A stretch of 64,000 nt of DNA. Source: Hellea sp. Lineage in GTDB: Bacteria > Pseudomonadota > Alphaproteobacteria > Caulobacterales > Maricaulaceae. The stretch is taken from positions 1-64,000 of the forward strand of contig JABDKG010000025.1 of NCBI GenBank assembly GCA_013002305.1. Direction: 5' to 3'. The position numbers were made by a program, and so were the translations under genes. Below, in pieces: positions 33,094 through 41,840 of the stretch (positions are counted from its first letter, which is position 1; every line of letters starts with the position of its first letter). A model generated the notes under the pieces. The model saw only the letters and a list, made by a program, of their open reading frames with translations, did no database searches and was not told the DNA's origin.

Positions 33094-34824
33094 TCAGGTT
33101 GGAACATTCTCTCTCGCCCGGAAGCGCGTCCACGCTTTATCAGAGATAGGCAAAACCTCCCCGCAGATTTTAGCGACAATGGCTTCGGCCAGAAGCGGCG
33201 CAAATACAAATCCCCTTGATCCCAATCCGGTCAGTCCCCATTCTTGATCCCCGCCAAATATAAGAGGTAGGGTTGACGGGGTCGTGACCCGCACACTGGA
33301 ACGAGATGGACGACTTGCCGGCTCTAATGGGCCGCCATTATTAGCTAAAAATTTTTCGAAATTTTTCCGGTCATCATCAATACGGGCTTCGAATGGCGAT
33401 TGACCATCTAACCGCTTATGGGTTGCTCCGAGTAGGGTGGCGTTTTTCAGCGGTATAGCATAACCGCCATAAGTGACCGCTTGATCAGTTTCGGTGCGCG
33501 CATAAGAGAGTTGCCCGCGGCTATATCGCAATTTCAGGCCGCTAAATTGCTGTAAGTCTCGGATACCGAAACCGCAGCTCCAGAAAAAATGGGAACCTTC
33601 CGAAATAGCGCCGCCTTGCGCGTCTAATATTCTGCCATCCTTAACGTGATGACCGGAACCGGCGATCATTTTAGAGTTCGCACAGCTGTTTTCGACTATT
33701 TCTTTCGGAGTAATCACCATACTTTGCGGGAATTCAAAATCATTGTTTGGCAAGAGATTGAAATGGGACTTTGGTAATGGCTTTTGCCGGGACAGTTTTT
33801 CAAATCTGGTCTGTTCCTTGGCGGTAGGACAAATATGTTTTATACTTTCGCTGAATATTCCGCCGAGCGCATGGTAGCGCTGCAAAGCAAATAGATAGCT
33901 CGACAGGAAGAACCGGCTTTCCGGCCGGTCCTGAAGGTCAAGCCTGGGTTTAACCAATGCCGCCGCATTTCCGCTGGCGGCGGTTCCATCGTTCGCATCA
34001 ATAATCGTCGGTTGAATGCCTCTTTTGGCGAAACTATAGGCGAGACACGCGCCGGCAATGCCGCCACCGATAATGACAGGTTTGATTTTCGTATTTCGAC
34101 GAATAGCAGTTTGGCCCGGGTAAATGGCTTCCAGCCGGTCTCTTTTTCGGCCGAACCCTTCTTTCTTGGCGACTTCAAAGCCGGCCTCTGTTAAGGCTTC
34201 CCTAACGGCCCGCGCGACTGTAAAAGTTCCAATTTGGCAGCCCGGCGAGGAAAGTCTCGCAAGTTCTTCCATAACGTCTGGCGACCACATATCCGGATTT
34301 TTAGATGGGCTGAACCCATCCAAAAACCAGGCATCAATTTGCCCGGATATTTGCGGCAGCGCTTCAGCGCAGCCCTCATGAATGAGGGTCAGCGTAACGT
34401 CGCCAAATTCAAGCGAATGAAATCCTTTAACGCGCCCGGGCCATTTTTTGACGAGTTGGTCTGCATATTGATCTAGCTCGGGCCAGTGGCTTAGCGCCTG
34501 CCGCAGCTGCTTATGGTCAAGCGGAAATTTTTCAATGGAAATAAAATGGAGGCGACTGCCGGTGGATTTGCTTCGATCCCACATTTGCCAAGCGGCCAGA
34601 AAATTGAGGCCCGTCCCAAATCCAAGCTCCCCAATAGCGAAATAGTCTGTGCCATGCCAGCGATCGGGTAATCCGCAAGCTGCCAAGAAAACAGCTTGAG
34701 CTTCTGTAAGGCCGCCATCCGTACTGAAATAAATATCGCCGAACTCCGGCGCTTCTGGCGCGCCTTTATCGCCAAAATCAATACGGGCAGGGGGACAAAG
34801 CGTAAGAGGTAAGGGCTCAGGCAT
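33094..34824 (-). CDS. mnmC: Bifunctional tRNA U34 modification enzyme MnmC (methyltransferase plus FAD oxidoreductase)
   Basis: The 576-aa enzyme performs the last two steps of mnm5s2U34 synthesis. The N-terminal MnmD domain (about 1-240) has SAM motif ELGFGTGLNFLAAWQMW and the catalytic DAWFLDGFSPSKNPDMWS. The C-terminal MnmC(o) domain opens with the FAD motif PVIIGGGIAGACLAYSFAKR, continues with DGTAASGNAAALVKPRLDLQ, and ends with a glycine-rich FAD segment (WGLTGLGSRGFVFAPLLAEA). It is shorter than the E. coli enzyme (about 670 aa), mainly in the oxidoreductase half. ATG 34824. It is divergent from the small GIY-YIG-like gene. Confidence 0.93.
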   Translation of the reverse strand: MPEPLPLTLCPPARIDFGDKGAPEAPEFGDIYFSTDGGLTEAQAVFLAACGLPDRWHGTDYFAIGELGFGTGLNFLAAWQMWDRSKSTGSRLHFISIEKFPLDHKQLRQALSHWPELDQYADQLVKKWPGRVKGFHSLEFGDVTLTLIHEGCAEALPQISGQIDAWFLDGFSPSKNPDMWSPDVMEELARLSSPGCQIGTFTVARAVREALTEAGFEVAKKEGFGRKRDRLEAIYPGQTAIRRNTKIKPVIIGGGIAGACLAYSFAKRGIQPTIIDANDGTAASGNAAALVKPRLDLQDRPESRFFLSSYLFALQRYHALGGIFSESIKHICPTAKEQTRFEKLSRQKPLPKSHFNLLPNNDFEFPQSMVITPKEIVENSCANSKMIAGSGHHVKDGRILDAQGGAISEGSHFFWSCGFGIRDLQQFSGLKLRYSRGQLSYARTETDQAVTYGGYAIPLKNATLLGATHKRLDGQSPFEARIDDDRKNFEKFLANNGGPLEPASRPSRSSVRVTTPSTLPLIFGGDQEWGLTGLGSRGFVFAPLLAEAIVAKICGEVLPISDKAWTRFRARENVPT

Positions 34825-34919
34825 AATGTGTCTTAAATCATTTGTTGTAAGCGCGGAATGTTTTTGACAAAAATAGGCCTTCCATGGTCTTTATTCCCTT
34901 ATCAAGGGAGTGATTCGCT

Positions 34920-35273
34920 GTGGAACGACTGTTGTGGGCAAAATCTATCGACAATAAGTGGGTGAATCTGTCCAATATGGATTTGACAAACCTTCACGCC
35001 ACCGGCGTCTATATTATTTGGCATGGCGGCAATAATCCGCGTATCGTCCGAATCGGGCAGGGCAATATTGCTGCACGATTAGCCGCTCACCGCCTTAATC
35101 ATCAAATTATGCGCTTTGCAGAAGATGGACCGATGATGGTGACTTGGGCTGAGATTTCCGATCAGGCAAGACGTGACGGTATCGAAGCTTATCTGGTTCG
35201 CCAATTCACGCCGCTGATTAAAGACCAGATTTCCCACGTTCTGCCAATCGCCGCGAGTTCGCCGTTTCTGTAA
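34920..35273 (+). CDS. Small GIY-YIG-like protein
   Basis: The 117-aa protein appears to be one GIY-YIG nuclease-like domain without additions. GVYIIWHGG (from residue 29) matches the GIY strand, RIVRIGQGNIAARLAAHR (41-58) matches the Y-V-G-x-S-x-N-x-x-x-R-L-x-x-H segment including the arginine (R53), and GIEAYLVRQFTPLIKDQ (from 88) matches the E-x-x-L-I segment with the catalytic glutamate (E89). The second tyrosine is replaced by arginine. GTG 34920 follows AAGGGAG. Family assignment is from motif pattern only; it might instead be a non-catalytic relative. It ends 2 bp from the convergent small gene. Confidence 0.7.
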   Translation: MERLLWAKSIDNKWVNLSNMDLTNLHATGVYIIWHGGNNPRIVRIGQGNIAARLAAHRLNHQIMRFAEDGPMMVTWAEISDQARRDGIEAYLVRQFTPLIKDQISHVLPIAASSPFL

Positions 35274-35275
35274 AG

Positions 35276-35548
35276 CTAGGCCGGTAGCGGAGATATAGGA
35301 TCGCCCAGTTCCTGAGCTTTGCGTTCAAACTGAATAATATTTTCCGCATTAGATTGCGATGGCTGACCGTGTTCGTCTTCGCCGCGACATCCGGGCATGT
35401 AGGCCTTCGTCGCGCCCAGACCTTCTGAAAATTCCAAGGCCAGCTCGGCCAGCATTTTCAGCTTATTATAGGTCCAAGGCGGTTCCTGACCTGAGTCGAC
35501 CCGGTCTTTCGCCCATTTACCAACAGATTTCAGTGTCGCCTTATCCAT
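35276..35548 (-). CDS. Small soluble protein, unknown function
   Basis: The 90-aa protein (MDKATLKSVGKWAKDRVDSG at the start, then PPWTYNKLKMLAELALEFSE) has two helices followed by a polar C-terminal half with CRGEDEHGQPSQ. There is no signal peptide or membrane segment. ATG 35548 lies about 140 bp downstream of rpmE with a terminator between, so it probably has its own promoter. I recognise no family; the well-formed helix pattern and clean placement support a real gene. Confidence 0.65.
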   Translation of the reverse strand: MDKATLKSVGKWAKDRVDSGQEPPWTYNKLKMLAELALEFSEGLGATKAYMPGCRGEDEHGQPSQSNAENIIQFERKAQELGDPISPLPA

Positions 35549-35639
35549 AGGCCCTTATAGGGCGAATGATTTTAAATCCGGTTAAGTGAAAGTTTAGAGT
35601 CCAATAACCTTTTGGGCGCAATCCTCGACGAATTTTCAT

Positions 35640-35663
35640 AAAAAAAGCCCCGTTAAGGGGCTT
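35640..35663 (-). terminator. rpmE terminator
   Basis: On the minus strand AAGCCCC-TTAAC-GGGGCTT is followed by TTTTT, a classic Rho-independent terminator just after the rpmE stop. Confidence 0.9.
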
Positions 35664-35685
35664 CTTCCACAATATCGTATAAGGC

Positions 35686-35904
35686 TTAAACGAAACCTTT
35701 GAACTTGTCCTTGAAGCGTGAAACGCGTCCGCCGCGGTCCATAAGCTTGGCGTCGCCGCCAGTCCAGGCCGGATGAGTTTTGCTGTCAATATCAAGTACG
35801 AGACGATCACCTTCTTTGCCATAAGTTGACCGGGTCTGATATTCAGAACCGTCAACCATTTGCACGGTGATCATGTGGTAATCAGGATGGATATCCTTTT
35901 TCAT
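35686..35904 (-). CDS. rpmE: 50S ribosomal protein L31 (zinc-free form)
   Basis: The 72-aa L31 helps join the ribosomal subunits. Family features: [20 protein letters not shown], the [20 protein letters not shown] segment and KFKGFV at the end. None of the four zinc-binding cysteines of the C+ form is present, so this is the C- form, which is the usual type in alphaproteobacteria. It is preceded by GGAGAAGAAAA and has its own promoter and terminator. Confidence 0.96.
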   Translation of the reverse strand: MKKDIHPDYHMITVQMVDGSEYQTRSTYGKEGDRLVLDIDSKTHPAWTGGDAKLMDRGGRVSRFKDKFKGFV

Positions 35905-35965
35905 TTTTCTTCTCCAAATGAGTCACGGGGTTGCATTTTTGGGTCACCCGCTCCTTATGGCGCGC

Positions 35966-35993
35966 TCTATAGCACGGGAATTATTCGGGTCAA
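35966..35993 (-). promoter_or_regulatory. Predicted rpmE promoter
   Basis: On the minus strand TTGACC (35988-35993), a 16-bp spacer and TATAGA (35966-35971, within GCTATAGA) lie about 60 bp upstream of the rpmE ATG. The boxes resemble the alphaproteobacterial housekeeping consensus. Confidence 0.55.
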
Positions 35994-36150
35994 GCCTGTT
36001 CGCGGCGTCTCACTCTTAACCTTTAACGCCAGAATTTTGCCCCTTTGCGTCAGGAAAGGAGACTTTGCGCCTGCATTCATCTGAGGTTTAGGTTGGATTC
36101 GCAATAAACTTTTATCGCAGTCGAAGCTAAGAATTTCCAGGGAGTGAAAA

Positions 36151-36492
36151 ATGAGCAAACGTGACGAACTAATCGCAAAATATGCGGATGATCTTAAAAA
36201 TAAAATTGGTGTCAGGCCTGACATGGACTTGTTGCGCAAAGTCACAATCGGATGTGGTCCGTCGATTTATAATCGCGATTCTGCAACAGTATCAGGATCT
36301 GACGCGTCAGAGCTGGCAACCGTGAAAAACAATTTCCTGATTAAAAAGCTTGGTCTGAAGGACGGTTCTGCACTGGATTCAGCCATCGCAAAAGTTATGG
36401 ATCAATACGGTAAGTCAGAGCGCAGCAAATACCGCGCAGTTGTCTACTATCTTCTTTGCAAACATTTCGGCAAAGAATCGGTTTACGGCTAA
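36151..36492 (+). CDS. DUF2853 family protein
   Basis: The 113-aa cytoplasmic protein matches the DUF2853 family: MSKRDELIAKYADDLKNKIG, then KVTIGCGPSIYNRDSATVSG with the conserved GCGPSIY, and a C-terminal helix YRAVVYYLLCKHFGKESVYG. The structure in family members is a small alpha-helical fold of unknown function. ATG 36151 follows CAGGGAGTG. It is monocistronic, with a strong terminator immediately after. Confidence 0.88.
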   Translation: MSKRDELIAKYADDLKNKIGVRPDMDLLRKVTIGCGPSIYNRDSATVSGSDASELATVKNNFLIKKLGLKDGSALDSAIAKVMDQYGKSERSKYRAVVYYLLCKHFGKESVYG

Positions 36493-36513
36493 AGCCCGCT
36501 AAAAAATAAGAGA

Positions 36514-36540
36514 AGCCCGGCTGTTAGAGCCGGGTTTTTT
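36514..36540. terminator. Terminator between DUF2853 gene and suhB (bidirectional)
   Basis: CCCGGCT (36516-36522) pairs with AGCCGGG (36528-36534), loop GTTAG, followed by TTTTTT on the plus strand. The minus strand also has a T-rich tail a few bases further, so it can serve the convergent suhB-efp unit. Confidence 0.88.
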
Positions 36541-36544
36541 ATGC

Positions 36545-37366
36545 CTATTTAAATGCGACGCATTCTTTCAGGCGCGGCATTAAAGCGTCATTGCAGATGA
36601 TGATATCGCCAGTGTCCATGACGTCACCGTCTGTCAGGCTCTCGACGATCATGCCGGCTTCGCGGCAGATCAAAGTGCCCGCAGCAATGTCCCAAACGGC
36701 GAGGCCGCGTTCCCAAAACCCGTCAAAACGGCCAGCCGCTGTCCAGGCGAGATCAAGTGAGGCAGCGCCGAAACGCCGGACGCCCGCACTGGCGCCCATG
36801 ACTTTATGAAGCTCCTTTAGCAGACGGGCGTGGCCCGGCCGTCCCAAAAACGGAATTCCGGTTGCAAAAACCGAACTGTCAAACAGATCACGTCTGGCCG
36901 GGCGAAGTCGCCGGTCAGCGCCGCCTAATCGACCATCATTGATAAAAGCGCCGCGATCTTTTTCGGCGAAGAACATCTCATCGGAAATCGGATTGTAAAC
37001 CAGTCCAGCAACCAGTTCGGGCGTGCCTTCAAGATTGCGCTCCAGTGCGATTGATATGGCAAAATGCGGGATGCCGTGCAGAAAATTAGTCGTACCATCC
37101 AGCGGATCGACAATAAAACGGTGGGTTCTATCAGTGCCTTCTCGCAGCCCGCTTTCTTCCATCAAAAATCCGTAACCGGGCCGGGCCTCGGTCAACACTT
37201 CATAAATCGTCTCTTCAGCCATCTTGTCGGCTCGGGAGACAAAATCTGCGGGACCTTTGCGCGAAATTTGCAGCTTTTCGGCTTCGCCGAAATCCCGCAG
37301 CATTCGCCGGGATGCTTTTCGCGCGGCCGTCTGCATGACGGACATGATAGCGGATTGAGTGGCCAT
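36545..37366 (-). CDS. suhB: Inositol monophosphatase family protein (SuhB)
   Basis: The 273-aa Mg-dependent phosphatase hydrolyses inositol 1-phosphate; in bacteria SuhB also takes part in rRNA antitermination. The metal-site signatures are present: LMEESG (Glu), FIVDPLDGTTNFLHGIPHFA (Asp-Pro-x-Asp-Gly-Thr) and LAVWDIAAGTLICREAG (Trp-Asp-x-Ala-Ala). ATG 37366 overlaps the efp stop by 1 nt (TAATG), so it is translated with efp. The pairing with efp suggests a housekeeping translation-linked role. Confidence 0.93.
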   Translation of the reverse strand: MATQSAIMSVMQTAARKASRRMLRDFGEAEKLQISRKGPADFVSRADKMAEETIYEVLTEARPGYGFLMEESGLREGTDRTHRFIVDPLDGTTNFLHGIPHFAISIALERNLEGTPELVAGLVYNPISDEMFFAEKDRGAFINDGRLGGADRRLRPARRDLFDSSVFATGIPFLGRPGHARLLKELHKVMGASAGVRRFGAASLDLAWTAAGRFDGFWERGLAVWDIAAGTLICREAGMIVESLTDGDVMDTGDIIICNDALMPRLKECVAFK

Positions 37367-37929
37367 TAATCCGCTCTTTTGACGTAGGTTCCGTCTTCCG
37401 TGTTGATGATCAGACGCTCGCCAGCATTGATGAAAGGCGGCACGGTTGTGCGGACGCCATTTTCCATAATCGCCGGCTTATAGGAATTCGCGGCCGTCTG
37501 GCCTTTGACAACCGGTTCGGTTTCGGTGACCTCAAGAATAACCTGATCGGGTAGGGAAACCGATATTGGCTTATCTTCGTAAAATTCGAGATCAACGGCC
37601 ATACCGTCCGTCAGAAAAACGGCACGATCGCCGATAAATTCAGCTTCCAGATTGATCTGCTCATAATTCTCTGAGTTCATAAAAACCAGCATATCGCCAT
37701 CAGCATAAAGATAGGTGTGGGGTTTCTGATCAAGGCGTACACGCTCAACCGTTTCAGCCGCGCGAAAACGTTCATTTAGCTTGCGGCCATCAATCAAATT
37801 TTTAAGCTCGACCTGATTAAACGCGCCGCCTTTTCCCGGCTTTACCGCATGGCATTTAACCGCCACCCAGAGACCATCCTGGTGCTTGATAATATTACCC
37901 GGCTTGATTTCATTGCCGTTCATTTTCAT
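37366..37929 (-). CDS. efp: Elongation factor P
   Basis: The 187-aa factor relieves ribosome stalling at proline stretches. It has three beta-barrel domains. The modification-site loop is KPGKGGAF with lysine 33 at the tip, as in factors modified by EpmA. Domain II/III signatures are present: [20 protein letters not shown] and [23 protein letters not shown] 37929 (or 37923) follows GGGGAAACTCC on the message strand region upstream. The genes for its modifying enzymes are not in the window. Confidence 0.95.
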   Translation of the reverse strand: MKMNGNEIKPGNIIKHQDGLWVAVKCHAVKPGKGGAFNQVELKNLIDGRKLNERFRAAETVERVRLDQKPHTYLYADGDMLVFMNSENYEQINLEAEFIGDRAVFLTDGMAVDLEFYEDKPISVSLPDQVILEVTETEPVVKGQTAANSYKPAIMENGVRTTVPPFINAGERLIINTEDGTYVKRAD

Positions 37930-38004
37930 GGGGAAACTCCAGTGAAATTTGCGCGGCTTCTAACAGGGGCCAGTAAGACCCGCAAGCGATTAAAAATTTC
38001 CGAA

Positions 38005-39081
38005 TTACCGCCCCGTCAGCGCCCGCTTCATACCGGGCCGCCAGCGTTCGGTCGTTAGATCATAGGCGGCAAAACCCGTGCCCCATTCCCAGTAACACCA
38101 GCCAATTTTGCGGCGCTCTGCGGCGAGCCGGACATATTCAGCATAGCGGGCTCGGCTATCTTGCGGGGCCCCATCAATCGCGCCAAACTCTCCTAGAAGC
38201 ATCGGCATTCCAGTTTGATCACGCCAGACGGCGGCTTCATTCATATCTCGGTCGATGGCGGCCTTTTGACCGGAAAGACCGCGCCAACTGACACCGGTCG
38301 GATAATTTACCGGCATCCAGCTCGCGCCCTGATGGGTAAACTCAAACGGATCATAATAATGAAAAGTTGTCATCACGCGGGCGTCGCGCGGCGGACTACT
38401 CTCCAAAAGCGCATCTAGTGAACCCCATTCGGCGGATCCTACGATCGCCCAGCGCTGCGGATTATGCTTTCGGATGATCGACAAAAGCCTTCGATTTAGG
38501 TCATCAGTGCGGGCCACGCTCATTTTGCCATTTGGCTCATTGATCAGTTCAAACATAAGGCTCGGCGGCGCTTTGGCATAATGATAGGACAGCTGGGTCC
38601 AAATTGCTTCAAGACGCTTTTCGTGGGCGTCTGGATTGCGCATAAGCTCATCATAATGGTGAACATCTATGATGATTTGCAAGCCCTCAACAATTGCCCA
38701 ATCAACAATTTCATCAACACGGCGATTAAAATCGGGTGAAATATGATAAGGCGCATTTGTGGCGGTATGGGCAGAAAACTTTATCGGGATACGGACCGTA
38801 TCAAAACCAGCGCGTTTAATGCGCGTAAAATCCGCAAGGCGTATTTTATAGCCCCAGTCGCCTTCGGCGTCGGCTTCGAGCGCGCCGCCCATATTCATGC
38901 AGCGCTTGACCGGGCTGTTGGTCGTTGCAGTCGTGGTCAAATAATCGTTAGTGGCTACAGTGGTTTGCAGGTCTGAGGCTTCTGCGGACTGATTTGAACT
39001 TTTCATCGCAAACTGGCCCAAGACCAATACCAAGCCCATTAGCGGAACACCAATAATCGCATATGTAAAAGCTCTGCCCAT
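38005..39081 (-). CDS. Glycoside hydrolase family 5 (cellulase-like)
   Basis: The 358-aa enzyme cleaves beta-1,4-type glycans. An N-terminal membrane anchor (YAIIGVPLMGLVLVLGQFAM) is followed by a short linker and the GH5 barrel: KRCMNMGGALEADAEGDWGY, GFDTVRIPIKF, IIIDVHHYDEL, the acid/base glutamate in MFELINEPNG, the HYYDPFEFTHQG strand and the nucleophile glutamate in MPMLLGEFGAID, then the Trp loop WCYWEWGTGFAAYD. It is anchored on the outer face of the inner membrane or is released. Substrate is not settled (cellulose, mannan or an endogenous exopolysaccharide). It is divergent from the FG-GAP lipoprotein. Confidence 0.9.
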   Translation of the reverse strand: MGRAFTYAIIGVPLMGLVLVLGQFAMKSSNQSAEASDLQTTVATNDYLTTTATTNSPVKRCMNMGGALEADAEGDWGYKIRLADFTRIKRAGFDTVRIPIKFSAHTATNAPYHISPDFNRRVDEIVDWAIVEGLQIIIDVHHYDELMRNPDAHEKRLEAIWTQLSYHYAKAPPSLMFELINEPNGKMSVARTDDLNRRLLSIIRKHNPQRWAIVGSAEWGSLDALLESSPPRDARVMTTFHYYDPFEFTHQGASWMPVNYPTGVSWRGLSGQKAAIDRDMNEAAVWRDQTGMPMLLGEFGAIDGAPQDSRARYAEYVRLAAERRKIGWCYWEWGTGFAAYDLTTERWRPGMKRALTGR

Positions 39082-39194
39082 AACAACCTTTCTTGGCGTG
39101 GGGTTTAAGCTGGAATGTTTAATATAGAGTTGGTAAGCGAAATCGAAAATTGGACGGACAATTAGATTTATAAAAGAAATAGCTAGCCGAAACT

Positions 39195-41726
39195 ATGAGA
39201 AAAAATATTGCCCGTTTAACTTTTGCCACCGCGCTAATTCTGCAGGCCTGCACGCCGAATGAAACAGCCAAAAAAGCAATTGTTTCCGATACTCAATTTG
39301 AAAGCTGTCAGGCTTATGGTCCGGAAGAATATTGCCGCCATGATATTTTCGAAGATATCGCCTCATTTGGGCTTATCATTGAGGATTTCGACAATGACGG
39401 GACCCGGGATATTCTATCTTACGGCCATGACCGGACTGACGAAGTTTACTTTCTGAGAAATAATAAATTTGAACAAGGCCCAAATTCGTTTTTCAATAAA
39501 AAATATCTGGGAAGGGATCGCCACGGGTGTGACGCTGCGGATATCAATCTGGATGGTCATTTGGATATATATTGTTCAGAAGGCGGTCACTATGGAGATC
39601 AAAATTTCCAGAACGAACTGTTTTTTGGGCCTCCCGACAACGGGCCACGAAAGGTCAAATATCGCAAAGTGATAAGTCATGGCGCAAAAGACATCAAAGG
39701 CGCCGGATCCAAAGTAATGTTTTTCAATTACGATGGCGATCAGTGGCTGGATATTTTCGTCGCGAACTCTTCAGAAAATGGCGCAGTGGAAACGGGTCCA
39801 AGCCGAATATTCAAGAACCTGTCGGGCTTGGATTTCGAATTGGTGCAAGACTTTGAATTCGAAGAAGCCGGGAATACATGTTTAGACAAATTGGACTGGG
39901 ACAAAGACGGGCGCGACGAAGTTTTAGCTTGCTCGGACAAGCCAGGTAAAACCGAACTTATCCAATTTACAGATGCCGAATTGCAGAACCTGTTCGGTAA
40001 ATTACCCATAAAAACCGACGGACTTAAAATTCTTACAGGTAAATTCAGAGACATAGATAAAGATGGCGACAAAGACCTTCTCCTATTTGATGCGCGTCAA
40101 GGGCTGATTGTTTTCTACAATAATGCAGTGTCAGGATTTCCCTTTCTTACAGCTACCAATATTGTAGATATGTCTCTTTTTGTAACTGATCCACTTACCT
40201 TGGTTGACGGTGAATTTTTGGGGTCAGTGAGTTTCGAAACATTTGATGCGAACGATGATGGGCACCAAGATATTTATTTTGGCGCCTCACAGCTAAGAAT
40301 GAATGCCGGCGGACCCCCGGTAACTGATCGGATAATTTTCGGCCCTGATTTTAGGACATTCTACGCTTTTTCCCCGACGAAAACCGGCTCTAATGATGTT
40401 CATAAATATGACGATCAAAGCTTGATCGTTTCAGAGGCCCGCCCAGACGGAAAGGGCGCCATATTTATGTTAGCGCCGAAGTCTAAATTTCAAACGGTAA
40501 CCTCAGATTACGCTACGGCTAAGTTTCAATCTCGTGACATAACCGATTGTGAGGCTTATGGCCCGGCCGGATTGTGCCGTTACGAATTAGGTCAGGAAGC
40601 AGCAGTTTATGGCATTCTGGTTGCAGATGTAAACTCGGACGGTCATTTGGATATTTTGTCTCACGGACATGATTGGGAAGATGTCATTTATTTTGGCCGG
40701 ACATTCGGGTTTCGGCCTTCTGGACACATATTTGTACCCGGCGACCGACACTTCTGCGACGCGGCGGATTATGATCTTAACGATACCATGGATATTTATT
40801 GCTCGATGGGCGCTAATAAAGGTGAAGGTGAAGGCCCGAATGAGTTATTTGATGGACAGCCTTCAGACGCAAAGACTCCATATAGAGTAAGAATGCGGGG
40901 GGGTCATGGAGCCGAGGACCCGACCGGTAGAGGGCGCCGTGTATTGTTTTTTCGGTATGATAACGATGCCTATCCGGATTTATTTGTTTCGAATTGGGGC
41001 GAGCGCAGTGACCAACAACCTGTTGGCTCTGTGTTATTTAAAAACGAAAAGGGAGAAAAATTCTCTCAACTGCCCAGCCCAAATCTTGGTCAGGCTGGCC
41101 TTACCTGTTTGGACAAAATGGATTGGGACAATGATGGACGGGACGAAATTATCGCGTGCTCAAAGTTTCGGCAAAGCACGCGGCTTCTAAAAAATATGCC
41201 CAACGGCCTTGAGAATGTAATCGACAGCCTGCCCTTAAAAAGCAGAAATTTTGAGGCAATCGACGGCAAATTTATAGATTTTGACAATGATGGTGTCGAA
41301 GACCTAGCCCTTTTGGATCGCCAGCAGGGACTATTATTGTTTAAAAACACGGGCCATCCGGAGATGCCCTTTACGTCCCTGGGTGCCCAGATATCGCCGG
41401 AGCAAATCTTACCGAATTGGGACGATTACGAAGCTGAAATTAGAGAAGGACTTTTGGCATTTGATAGTTTTGACGCTAACGGAGACGGCGCGCAGGACAT
41501 CTATATTGGCCTTGGCATAAAAGACCAAAATGATCCTACGCAATTTTTAGGCGACAAACTTATCTACGGACCTGATTTTCAGGCAAGTCATACATTTGAG
41601 ACCAAACTTACGGGTACACATGACGTTGAAAATTATGACAGTAATGGCATTGTAATTTCCCAGGCCGGTCCGAATTGGGGAGGCAAAGTTTTTCTACTGA
41701 CCAGCGATGCGGCTCACCAAAAATAG
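39195..41726 (+). CDS. FG-GAP/VCBS-repeat lipoprotein with an internal duplication
   Basis: The 843-aa protein has a lipoprotein signal (LTFATALILQAC, lipobox LQAC, Cys 19) and is predicted to be attached to the cell surface or periplasmic face. It is made of two homologous halves of about 405 residues. Paired segments include CQAYGPEEYC with CEAYGPAGLC, DFDNDGTRDILSYGHD with DVNSDGHLDILSHGHD, CLDKLDWDKDGRDEVLACS with CLDKMDWDNDGRDEIIACS, and IYFGASQL with IYIGLGIK. Each half contains several Ca-binding D-x-D-x-D-G loops, so it is likely a calcium-stabilised beta-propeller or pair of propellers. Ligand unknown. Position beside GH5 hints at glycan binding, which is an inference. Confidence 0.85.
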   Translation: MRKNIARLTFATALILQACTPNETAKKAIVSDTQFESCQAYGPEEYCRHDIFEDIASFGLIIEDFDNDGTRDILSYGHDRTDEVYFLRNNKFEQGPNSFFNKKYLGRDRHGCDAADINLDGHLDIYCSEGGHYGDQNFQNELFFGPPDNGPRKVKYRKVISHGAKDIKGAGSKVMFFNYDGDQWLDIFVANSSENGAVETGPSRIFKNLSGLDFELVQDFEFEEAGNTCLDKLDWDKDGRDEVLACSDKPGKTELIQFTDAELQNLFGKLPIKTDGLKILTGKFRDIDKDGDKDLLLFDARQGLIVFYNNAVSGFPFLTATNIVDMSLFVTDPLTLVDGEFLGSVSFETFDANDDGHQDIYFGASQLRMNAGGPPVTDRIIFGPDFRTFYAFSPTKTGSNDVHKYDDQSLIVSEARPDGKGAIFMLAPKSKFQTVTSDYATAKFQSRDITDCEAYGPAGLCRYELGQEAAVYGILVADVNSDGHLDILSHGHDWEDVIYFGRTFGFRPSGHIFVPGDRHFCDAADYDLNDTMDIYCSMGANKGEGEGPNELFDGQPSDAKTPYRVRMRGGHGAEDPTGRGRRVLFFRYDNDAYPDLFVSNWGERSDQQPVGSVLFKNEKGEKFSQLPSPNLGQAGLTCLDKMDWDNDGRDEIIACSKFRQSTRLLKNMPNGLENVIDSLPLKSRNFEAIDGKFIDFDNDGVEDLALLDRQQGLLLFKNTGHPEMPFTSLGAQISPEQILPNWDDYEAEIREGLLAFDSFDANGDGAQDIYIGLGIKDQNDPTQFLGDKLIYGPDFQASHTFETKLTGTHDVENYDSNGIVISQAGPNWGGKVFLLTSDAAHQK

Positions 41727-41741
41727 AGCAAAACGCCGCTC

Positions 41742-41771
41742 TTGACTCATCTCCCCATTTCATACCATAGC
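41742..41771 (+). promoter_or_regulatory. Possible serC-serA promoter
   Basis: TTGACT (41742-41747), an 18-bp spacer and CATAGC (41766-41771) lie about 95 bp upstream of the serC ATG. The leader in between contains CCGCG (41781-41785) pairing with CGCGG (41819-41823). A serC leader RNA motif is known in alphaproteobacteria, but I cannot confirm a match. Confidence 0.35.
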
Positions 41772-41840
41772 GTCCGTGGGCCGCGCTTCCCACCAAGCGT
41801 ACTTTATCCGCGGTACAAAAACGCCGTGATTGGAGACAAA

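Noticed and set aside
41781-41823. serC leader RNA motif
   Set aside because: Only a weak 5-bp pairing is visible; I cannot match the published motif without an alignment.
41742-41840. N-terminal extension of SerC from the upstream in-frame ATG
   Set aside because: The extra residues do not look like SerC and the ATG at 41841 has a good ribosome-binding site.
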